Source of the DNA: PFL42 sp964492235
GTDB lineage: Bacteria > Chloroflexota > Anaerolineae > Anaerolineales > E44-bin32
DNA length: 19,523 bases
Assembly (NCBI GenBank): GCA_964492235.1
Contig: CAZBJQ010000043.1
Location: forward strand, 1 to 19,523
Direction: 5' to 3'
Made by a program: the position numbers and the translations under genes. Below the pieces are notes generated by a model. The model was not told where the DNA came from and did not search any database. It was given only the letters and a program-made list of their open reading frames with translations. Below are positions 13,368 to 19,523 of this stretch, piece after piece; within the stretch, counting starts at the first letter, position 1; each line of letters starts with the position of its first letter.

Positions 13368-15944
13368 ATGTCTGTCGAGGATGCTCTGCGCAGCCTGCGG
13401 CTTGATCCGGGCATCATGCGCAATGTGACGGCCTGGGAATCAATGCCGGCCCGTCCGGCCCGCTACGCGCCGATGCCGGATGGCTTGGACCCCCGGCTGG
13501 TAACGGCCCTGCACAACCTGGGCCTCTCCCCACTTTACAGCCATCAGGCTGCAGCCATCGAAGCCAGCCTGGCGGGAGAACACGTGGTGGTGGAGACCGG
13601 GACCGCCTCCGGCAAGACCCTGTGCTACAACTTGCCCGTTCTGCAGACGCTGCTGTCCGATCCAGAGGCCCGCGCCCTGTATCTGTTTCCGACCAAGGCG
13701 CTGTCGCAAGATCAGGCTGCGGCACTGGCCGCCTTCCTGCCAGCGCTGGGAGCAGACGAGCAGATCGCGGTCCGCACGTATGACGGCGACACACCACAGT
13801 CGCAGCGACGCGCGATCCGGGAGGAGGTGCGCCTGCTGATCACCAACCCCGACATGCTCCACACCGGGATCTTGCCCCATCACACCCGCTGGGCGCCATT
13901 CCTGGAGAACCTGCGCTGGATTGTGCTGGATGAATTGCATGTCTACCGGGGGGTGTTCGGCTCGAACGTCGCCAATCTGTTTCGCCGCCTGCGCCGCGTC
14001 TGCCGCTTCTATGGCAGCCACCCCCAGTTCGTGCTGACCTCGGCTACGATCGCCAATCCCAGGGAATTGGCGGAACGGCTGATCGAGTCGCCGGTGCGGC
14101 TGGTCCCGGTGGATCTCGATGGTTCCCCCCGCGCCGAGAAGCACGTCATTGTCTACAACCCTCCCGTGGTCGACCCCCAATTGGGCTTGCGCCGGGCTTA
14201 CACTCTGGAAGCGACTCGAATCAGCGAAGTGTTCCTGCGCCAGGGGGTGCAGACGGCCGTCTTCGCCCGATCTCGCCAGACTACAGAAGTCCTGCTGGGA
14301 TATGTCCGTGACGGCTATGTGCAGGATGGTGGACAGGCGCAAGCCATCCGGGGCTACCGAGGCGGATACCTTCCGCTGGAGCGGCGGGAGATCGAAAGGG
14401 GACTGCGGGCGGGAAGCGTGCACGGCGTCGTGGCCACCAATGCCCTGGAGCTGGGTGTCGACATCGGGCTGTTGGGCGCCGCGGTCGTGGCCGGCTACCC
14501 AGGGACGATTGCCAGCCTCTGGCAGCAAATGGGCCGCGCCGGCCGGCGCAGCGATGCCTCGGCCGCAGTGTTGGTGGCCTCAGCCGCACCGCTCGATCAG
14601 TTCATCGCGGCCCATCCGCGCTTCCTGTTCGAACAATCCTCGGAGATGGGGTTGATCCACCCGGACAACCTGTCGATCCTGGTGCGGCATCTGCGCTGCG
14701 CCGCCTTCGAACTGCCGTTTGCAGTCGATGAAGGCTTTGGTGATTTCCCGGATGCCAGCGAAGTCCTCGATCTGCTGGCCGAGTCGGGGGACCTGTATCG
14801 CTCATCGGCTGGATACCACTGGGTGGGAGGCGCCTACCCGGCGGAGTCGGTGTCGCTGCGTGAGAGCAGCGACCAGACAGTGGTGATCCAGGATCACAGC
14901 CAGGGACAGCCTTTGGTGATCGGGTCGGTTGACCGGGAGACGGCGCCGATCCTGGTGCACGAGGGCGCGGTCTACATCCATGAAGGCCGCACCTACCTGG
15001 TGGATCGGTTGGACTGGGACAATGCCGTGGCCCAGGTCTCCCCGGTAGATGTGGACTACTACACCGATGCTTCCGAATCGGTCGACATCGATGTCCTGGA
15101 AGTGTTCGACGCCGACGAGCGGGGCGAGACCCGGCGCGCCCACGGTCGAGTGATGATCACAGCCCAGTCGAGTTCGTTCCGCAAGGTTAAGCGCTACACG
15201 CACGAAACGCTGGGTTACGGGACGATCGATCTGCCGCCACGCCAATACGAGACGACGGCCTACTGGATGTGGCTGGCGCCGGAGTTGGTGGCACAGCTGG
15301 AGCGGGACGGTGTGCTGACGCCGCCAAACGACTATGGTCCGGATTGGCCGGCTGCCCGACAGGCGGCCCGCGTGCGCGACGGCCATGCGTGCCGGCAGTG
15401 CCGCGCCCCTGAGCGAGCGGGGCGCGGCCATGATGTCCACCACCTGCGCCCGTTTCGAGACTTCGGCTACGTGCCGGGGGAGAACCGCAACGATCGCCTG
15501 GCTAACAGCCTCGACAACCTGATTACCCTTTGCGCCGCCTGCCACCATCGAGCGGAGTTCTCCCGCGGCACGCGCACCGCGCTCGGCGGGCTGGCCTATG
15601 CCCTGGGCAACATCGCCCCGTTGTTCCTGATGTGCGATCCGCGCGACCTGGCCGCCGAAGCCGAGGTGCGCGGCAAACAGACCAGGAGCCCGACGATCAC
15701 CTTCTACGACCGTCTGCCGGAAGGGCTTGGCTTGTCGGAGCGGCTGTATGATCATCAGATCGAGCTGCTGACAAGAGCACTGGAGCTGGTGCGAGATTGC
15801 GCCTGCACAGAGGGTTGCCCGGCATGCGTCGGGCCGGTCGGCCCGGGGGGCCTCGAGGTCAAACACCTGACGCACAGGCTGTTGCATGCACTGACGGCCG
15901 GGACGAGCCCTGAGGGGAATCGCCCGCAACTCTCCGAGGGTTAG
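13368..15944 (+). CDS. MrfA/YprA-like DEAD/DEAH-box repair helicase with inserted HNH-like module
   Basis: The protein has 858 residues from ATG 13368. RecA1 holds motif I TGTASGKT (77-84), FPTKALSQDQ (107-116), the motif II variant DELH (188-191) and motif III SAT (225-227). RecA2 holds ALELGVDIG (359-367) and motif VI QMGRAGRRSD (387-396). A DUF1998-type region follows (GYGTIDLPPRQYETTAYW, 617-634; APLFLMCDPRDL, 750-761). The C-terminal metal site is CACTEGCPAC (C811, C813, C817, C820), as in the zinc-binding tail of B. subtilis MrfA, a 3'-5' helicase for mitomycin-type damage. Between 660 and 745, inside the DUF1998 part, sits CRQC...VHHLRPF...DNLITLCAACHHR, an HNH endonuclease-like fold (C675, C678, H691, H692, N717, C722, C725). 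DNA repair by ATP-driven unwinding is the likely role; nuclease activity is untested. The next gene begins 15 nt after the stop. Confidence 0.88.
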   Translation: MSVEDALRSLRLDPGIMRNVTAWESMPARPARYAPMPDGLDPRLVTALHNLGLSPLYSHQAAAIEASLAGEHVVVETGTASGKTLCYNLPVLQTLLSDPEARALYLFPTKALSQDQAAALAAFLPALGADEQIAVRTYDGDTPQSQRRAIREEVRLLITNPDMLHTGILPHHTRWAPFLENLRWIVLDELHVYRGVFGSNVANLFRRLRRVCRFYGSHPQFVLTSATIANPRELAERLIESPVRLVPVDLDGSPRAEKHVIVYNPPVVDPQLGLRRAYTLEATRISEVFLRQGVQTAVFARSRQTTEVLLGYVRDGYVQDGGQAQAIRGYRGGYLPLERREIERGLRAGSVHGVVATNALELGVDIGLLGAAVVAGYPGTIASLWQQMGRAGRRSDASAAVLVASAAPLDQFIAAHPRFLFEQSSEMGLIHPDNLSILVRHLRCAAFELPFAVDEGFGDFPDASEVLDLLAESGDLYRSSAGYHWVGGAYPAESVSLRESSDQTVVIQDHSQGQPLVIGSVDRETAPILVHEGAVYIHEGRTYLVDRLDWDNAVAQVSPVDVDYYTDASESVDIDVLEVFDADERGETRRAHGRVMITAQSSSFRKVKRYTHETLGYGTIDLPPRQYETTAYWMWLAPELVAQLERDGVLTPPNDYGPDWPAARQAARVRDGHACRQCRAPERAGRGHDVHHLRPFRDFGYVPGENRNDRLANSLDNLITLCAACHHRAEFSRGTRTALGGLAYALGNIAPLFLMCDPRDLAAEAEVRGKQTRSPTITFYDRLPEGLGLSERLYDHQIELLTRALELVRDCACTEGCPACVGPVGPGGLEVKHLTHRLLHALTAGTSPEGNRPQLSEG

Positions 15945-15959
15945 GCGAAGGATGACTGG

Positions 15960-17216
15960 ATGATGACAGAAGCCCCCGGCGGACGGCTAGAAACACTCTA
16001 CCGGGTGTCGCAGGCACTGGCTTCCACTCTCGACCTGGAGGCGGTCTTGAAGGCGGTCATGGACCAGGTGATCGCAGTCACCAAGGCGGAGCGCGGTTTC
16101 CTGATGCTAGGTGACCGCAAGCAGTCGTTGAGGTTTCAGACGGCTCGGGGTATCGATCAGCAGTTCATCGACGACCCGGAGTTTCAGGTCAGCCGCGGGA
16201 TCCTCGAGCGGGTGGCCGAGACCGCCCAGCCGGTAGTCACCAGTGATGCCCAGCAGGAAGACTGGCTGGCGGGCCGACAGAGCGTGACGGTTCTCAAGCT
16301 GCGCTCGATCATGTGCGTGCCGCTGCTGGTCAAAGGTCGGATGACCGGGCTGGTGTACGTCGACAATCGGCTGCAGGCCGGGATCTTCCAGTCGGCGGAC
16401 CTCGACCTGCTGCAGGCAGTCGCCAACACGGCGGCTGTAGCGATCGAAAACGCCCGTTTGCATGAGCAAGCTCTGGCCCAGGCCCGGCTGGAGCGCGAAC
16501 TGGAGGTCGCCAAACAGGTGCAGGCCAGCCTGATTCCTCATGAGCCGCCGGCCATCCCCGGATTCGAGATCGGAGCCCTGTGGCGTTCGGCGCATGAGGT
16601 CGCCGGGGATTTCTACGACTTCATTACCCGCCCGGGCGGCGAACTGGGAGTTGTGCTCGGCGACGTGACCGGGAAGGGGGTGCCGGCGGCGTTTTTCATG
16701 GTGCTGGCCCGCACCACGGTGCGCAGTTGCCTCGCCTCCACGGCGGAGGCGGTCGAATGCCTGGGGCGGGCCAACCGCCTGCTGTGCGCCGATGCCTCCA
16801 GCGGGATGTTTGTCACGCTGTTCTATCTGGGCCTTCTTTCCGGGCAAGGCAAGCTGACCTGTGTCAACGCCGGACACAATCCCCCCTTGTGGCTGCGGGC
16901 CGGCAGTGGTCAGGTCGGCCCATTGCCGAGAGGTGGTCTGCCGATGGGGATTGACGAGGCGGCGGACTATGTCGCACGGTCGATCGAGGTGGAACCGGGC
17001 GACCTGTTGCTGCTCTACACCGATGGCGTGGTAGATGCGGAGGATCGCGGCGGCGAACCCTTCGGCATGGAACGGCTGCAGGCAGCACTCCGAGCAAGCG
17101 CCGCTCTGCCTGCGCAGCATCTGGCCTCAGCCATCGAGGAGGCAGTGCTTCAGCACACCGGCAGCGCGCCGCCCGAGGACGATGTAACGCTGGTGGTGCT
17201 GAGATATTCGGGGTAG
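15960..17216 (+). CDS. GAF-domain PP2C/SpoIIE-type serine phosphatase (RsbU-like)
   Basis: The 418 residues comprise an N-terminal GAF sensor (about 10-165; ERGFLML, SIMCVPLL, GLVYVDN), a short coiled coil (165-192, LHEQALAQARLERELEVAKQVQ) and a PPM/SpoIIE phosphatase domain. Metal-binding aspartates are visible in AGDFYD (D217), GDVTGKG (D235), YTDG (D355) and EDD (D407/D408), with NAGHNPP at 303-309. Such proteins dephosphorylate anti-anti-sigma factors or other phosphoserine targets in response to a small molecule or partner bound by GAF, and so feed stress or sigma-factor switches. No STAS or anti-sigma gene is in the window. The ATG at 15960 follows GAAGGA by 7 nt; a second ATG is adjacent. 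It probably shares the helicase transcript. Confidence 0.9.
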   Translation: MMTEAPGGRLETLYRVSQALASTLDLEAVLKAVMDQVIAVTKAERGFLMLGDRKQSLRFQTARGIDQQFIDDPEFQVSRGILERVAETAQPVVTSDAQQEDWLAGRQSVTVLKLRSIMCVPLLVKGRMTGLVYVDNRLQAGIFQSADLDLLQAVANTAAVAIENARLHEQALAQARLERELEVAKQVQASLIPHEPPAIPGFEIGALWRSAHEVAGDFYDFITRPGGELGVVLGDVTGKGVPAAFFMVLARTTVRSCLASTAEAVECLGRANRLLCADASSGMFVTLFYLGLLSGQGKLTCVNAGHNPPLWLRAGSGQVGPLPRGGLPMGIDEAADYVARSIEVEPGDLLLLYTDGVVDAEDRGGEPFGMERLQAALRASAALPAQHLASAIEEAVLQHTGSAPPEDDVTLVVLRYSG

Positions 17217-17223
17217 CAAACGT

Positions 17224-17261
17224 CGCGGCCGAATCGGGCCGCGGCTGATCCAACAGCCGCG
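17224..17261 (+). terminator. Two overlapping, mutually exclusive hairpins after the phosphatase gene
   Basis: CGCGGCC/GGCCGCG (17224-17230 with 17237-17243, loop GAATCG) shares bases 17240-17243 with a second perfect stem, CGCGGCTG/CAGCCGCG (17240-17247 with 17254-17261). They begin 8 nt after the stop. There is no T-tract, so this may be a Rho-type or 3'-end structure rather than a classical terminator. The rest of the gap, to 17375, shows nothing else definite. Confidence 0.4.
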
Positions 17262-17375
17262 CCAGGATGGGTGGTCCCGCGCATTGGTTGCATGGAGCGT
17301 GAGGTCGCGCGCAAGCAGCGGCAGGGGGAGGTGGTGTCCTCCACCAGCCTCGATTAACTCCGGAGGATCGACAAA

Positions 17376-18524
17376 ATGTCGCTCGAACTGTCGATTGTTC
17401 TACCCTGCCTGAATGAAGCCGAGACTCTGGCGGCCTGCATTCAGGCGGCCCGCAGGGGCGCAAGTGAATCTGGCGCTGAAGGCTACGAGATTATCGTCGC
17501 CGACAACGGGAGCGAGGATGATTCGCTGGACATAGCACTTGCGAACAGCGCCCGACTGATCCGCGTGTCCTCTCGTGGCTATGGGGCCGCATTGCGCGGC
17601 GGGATCTCAGCGGCTGGCGGGCGATACGTTCTCATGGGTGACTCGGACGAAAGCTATGATTTCGGTGAAATCCCCCTCTTCCTTCCCAAGTTGCGCCTGG
17701 GCTACCAATTGGTCATGGGCACCCGAATCAAGGGCAATCTTCAACACGGGGCAATGCCCTGGCTGCACCGCCGCATCGGGAATCCCATCCTGACCGGGCT
17801 CGGCAACCTGCTGTTTGGCTCTCGGCTCAGCGACTACCACTGTGGCATACGTGCCTTCGATCGGGAAGCGATCTCCGCCCTCGGCCTGCGAACGGAGGGG
17901 ATGGAGTTCGCAAGCGAGATGGTCATTCGCTCCACTCTCGCCAAGTACCGTACCTGTGAGGTCCCGATCACGTACCGGCCTGCCGGCAGGTCTCGGCCGC
18001 CTCACCTCCGAACCTGGCAAGATGGCTGGCGGCATCTGCGGTTCATGCTGCTGTACAGCCCGAAGTGGGTGATGTTGTACCCGGGACTCACGATGGTCAC
18101 ACTCGGGGCACTGGCGTCGCTGGCGCTGGTCTTGGGACCCGTGTCCCTGGGACGCGTCACATTGGACGTCCACACACTCTTGGTTTCGGCGGCGGCAACG
18201 ATCGTTGGGACGCTGCTCATACTGCTGGCGCTCACGGCGCGGGGATATGCCTCGCGCGCCGGCCTGCTGCCGCCGAACCCCAGACTCGAGGAAATCCTGG
18301 AACGGTTCTCGCTGGGATACGGGCTTGCAGCCGGCATGCTACTGGCGGCGCTTGGCATCGGCTTGTACGGCGTGGGTGTAGTCCTCTGGGGGGAGGGCTC
18401 CTTTGGCCCGATTGAGGATATGCAGCGAACACTGCGGTTGATGATTGGGGGGACGACCCTGATCGCACTGGGGGCGGAGGTCTTCTTTGGAAGCTTCGTC
18501 CTATCCCTGTTTGGCATGAGGTAG
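17376..18524 (+). CDS. GT2 glycosyltransferase with C-terminal membrane helices (polyprenyl-phosphate sugar synthase type)
   Basis: The 382 residues begin with a GT-A fold: SIVLPCLNEAETL (6-18), DNGSEDDS (43-50) and the metal/nucleotide DxD site GDSDESYDF (88-96). TRIKG (116-120) and the acceptor-side SDYHCGIRAFDRE (152-164) follow, then VPITYRPAGRSRPPHLR (196-212). The run DGWRHLRFMLLYSPKWVMLYPG leads into four hydrophobic helices at about 234-256, 265-288, 311-337 and 353-378. This matches DPM1/DPG-synthase-like enzymes that transfer mannose or glucose from an NDP-sugar to a polyprenyl phosphate at the inner face of the membrane, giving a donor for glycan or glycolipid assembly. Sugar and acceptor are not predictable. 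The start has GGAGGA (17362-17367) 8 nt upstream. The 3' end overlaps the tail of a pseudogene on the other strand. Confidence 0.87.
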   Translation: MSLELSIVLPCLNEAETLAACIQAARRGASESGAEGYEIIVADNGSEDDSLDIALANSARLIRVSSRGYGAALRGGISAAGGRYVLMGDSDESYDFGEIPLFLPKLRLGYQLVMGTRIKGNLQHGAMPWLHRRIGNPILTGLGNLLFGSRLSDYHCGIRAFDREAISALGLRTEGMEFASEMVIRSTLAKYRTCEVPITYRPAGRSRPPHLRTWQDGWRHLRFMLLYSPKWVMLYPGLTMVTLGALASLALVLGPVSLGRVTLDVHTLLVSAAATIVGTLLILLALTARGYASRAGLLPPNPRLEEILERFSLGYGLAAGMLLAALGIGLYGVGVVLWGEGSFGPIEDMQRTLRLMIGGTTLIALGAEVFFGSFVLSLFGMR

Positions 18525-19283
18525 GGCAGAATCGGATCGGGACGGAAACGAGCGCGAGTTGTCTCGATACGAACCCCGGAGAGCGCGGCGGAATTCATAC
18601 AGATGATTCGCGCCGAGCTGAAGGCGACGGTGTTGCGCGAGGCGGAACCCGTGGTTTTCGAACAAAGCGAGGGTATCGGAGGGTCGGAATCCGCGGTGTT
18701 CTTTGAGGGACATCCCGTCCACCGCATGGAGGAACTGGAGAATGCGGAGGAGGGGGTCAACAATGAACGCGGGGACGGTTAAGACCACGCTGCCATTGAC
18801 CCGCAGAAGTCAACGGCACTCCGTGGCAAGTTGTATGGTGCTCTGAACATGCTCCGGGGTAGCCGGGAGGGGGATCACGCCGAATGATGAGTCGGCGAGA
18901 GGAACGGGTATCCGAGACGGATTGGCGTGACGGTGTGCGGGCCAGTGGGGCGCGGTACAGCAAGCGGGTCGATTCGCGCTCTCAGCCCAATGGCGTCGTG
19001 GATGGCCTTGAAGAGCCTTCAGTGGTGGCAGTCGATGTCGAGCACTCTCGCTGTGGGCGGGATGCGCGACGCAGCGACAAGTACCCTCCAGGATTGCGGG
19101 TACCTGTCTGGTGATCGCATCCTTTTCTCCGGGTATGCAATCTGGATGTGGGGTTGGATCCCCGCGTTGTTTGAGTTCTGAATGTGCGACACGACCAGCG
19201 GCAGGTGGGCGGGGAGTCTAGACGCAGCGGTGGCCTTCATAGCGCTCGGCAAGACGGGCCCGGATTGCGGGATTATGAATCAT
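18501..19283 (-). pseudogene. Decayed class I SAM-dependent methyltransferase
   Basis: The pieces in order resemble one methyltransferase of about 250 residues. MIHNPAIRARLAERYEGH starts at 19283, whose ATG overlaps the stop of the upstream gene. A different frame then carries RVLVAASRIPPTARVLDIDC, which is motif I with its glycines lost, up to TGA 19019-19021 and beyond it RLFKAIHDAIGLRARID. Back in the first frame come IPVPLADSSFGVI and PEHVQSTIQLATECR, then TGA 18810-18812, then LLRVNGSVVLTVPAF. The end is EHRGFRPSDTLALFENHGF and GANHLYEFRRA. So there are two in-frame TGA codons and at least two frame changes, plus a damaged cofactor site, and no complete product is possible. Homology probably stops near 18560; the last residues overlap the GT2 gene. 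The C-terminal piece alone has a GTG but no ribosome binding site. Confidence 0.7.
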
Positions 19284-19523
19284 AGCCGGGGCCCTCGACC
19301 AACGCGGGAAAGGGGGTGCGAGGGCCAGCGAACATCCACGCGGTAGTGAACAGCAGAACTGCGGAGGGGAGGAAGGCGCGATCAAATGCGTCCCAGAGGA
19401 CATCCCCCCAGCTAAAGTAGGCGACATACAGAACAGCGATGGGGAGGGCTGTGGCTGCAAGGGACAGGCACAGCATCGGGAGGGTGAGCGGGCTTCGTAC
19501 GGCACGCCAGCGAAGAGCGGCGA
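19273..19523 (-). CDS. Membrane protein, C-terminal end (partial, 5' part outside window)
   Basis: The frame is open from the right edge to TAA at 19273-19275, giving 82 visible residues. Two hydrophobic segments are seen: LPMLCLSLAATALPIAVLYV with its continuation AYFSW, and SAVLLFTTAWMFAG. A conserved-looking hydrophilic end, ALVEGPGYDS, follows. Its stop overlaps the start of the methyltransferase pseudogene (ATGATTCATAA read on the minus strand), so the two formed an operon. The family cannot be named from this fragment; a role with the nearby glycosyltransferase is inference from position only. Confidence 0.55.
   Translation of the reverse strand, partial: AALRWRAVRSPLTLPMLCLSLAATALPIAVLYVAYFSWGDVLWDAFDRAFLPSAVLLFTTAWMFAGPRTPFPALVEGPGYDS

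Noticed and set aside
14802..15929. 375-codon minus-strand frame opposite the helicase gene
   Set aside because: Shadow of the helicase reading frame; the plus strand has all helicase motifs.
18810..19021. Reading the in-frame TGA codons as recoded amino acids
   Set aside because: TGA is a normal stop for intact genes here (metallopeptidase, FeoB GTPase), and the methyltransferase also has frame changes and a damaged motif I, so decay explains it better.

Overview
The window (19,523 bp, GC-rich) looks like chromosomal DNA from a free-living bacterium. The protein set (an MrfA-type helicase, a GAF-PP2C phosphatase, TPR/zinc-ribbon proteins, a DtxR-FeoA fusion beside a split FeoB, GTG/TTG starts) suggests Chloroflexota, perhaps Anaerolineae. 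That placement is an impression from gene content, not a phylogeny. There are no tRNA or rRNA genes, no CRISPR array, no insertion sequence and no prophage that I can recognise.

Layout. 1-278: 3' end of a glutamate dehydrogenase gene, then a strong hairpin (305-334). 335-758: about 420 nt without a credible gene; it carries three DnaA-box-like 9-mers phased by 20-21 bp just upstream of a promoter. 759-3351 (+): an Era-like GTPase with a C-terminal DUF697-like part, then a TPR-like protein with two zinc ribbons. 3509-4909 (-): a lipoprotein-like HExxH metallopeptidase. 5213-6061 (-): a formamidopyrimidine-DNA glycosylase (mutM/fpg). 6476-7408 (+): a CorA-type Mg2+/metal channel, divergent from mutM and preceded by a structured leader of about 320 nt. 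7433-8527 (-): a lipoprotein with a glycoside-hydrolase-like TIM barrel. 8653-9663 (-): a polytopic membrane protein of unknown function.

9942-13255 (+) is the most distinctive part, a ferrous-iron uptake operon. Its first gene joins a predicted membrane anchor, a DtxR-type metal-dependent DNA-binding module and two FeoA domains in one polypeptide. The next two genes are FeoB cut into a cytosolic GTPase and a membrane permease, coupled by an ATGA overlap. Upstream lie a DtxR-box-like palindrome overlapping the likely -10 element, a second palindrome, and a set of mutually exclusive hairpins just before the ribosome binding site. A plausible reading is an autoregulated iron-sensing and uptake unit.

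13368-17216 (+): an MrfA/YprA-like DNA-repair helicase with an HNH nuclease-like module inserted before the end of its DUF1998 region, followed after 15 nt by a GAF-SpoIIE/PP2C phosphatase. 17376-18524 (+): a GT2 glycosyltransferase with four C-terminal membrane segments. 18501-19283 (-): a decayed SAM-dependent methyltransferase (pseudogene) whose start overlaps the stop of a membrane protein gene that runs off the right edge. The last three loci look like part of a glycan or glycolipid region.
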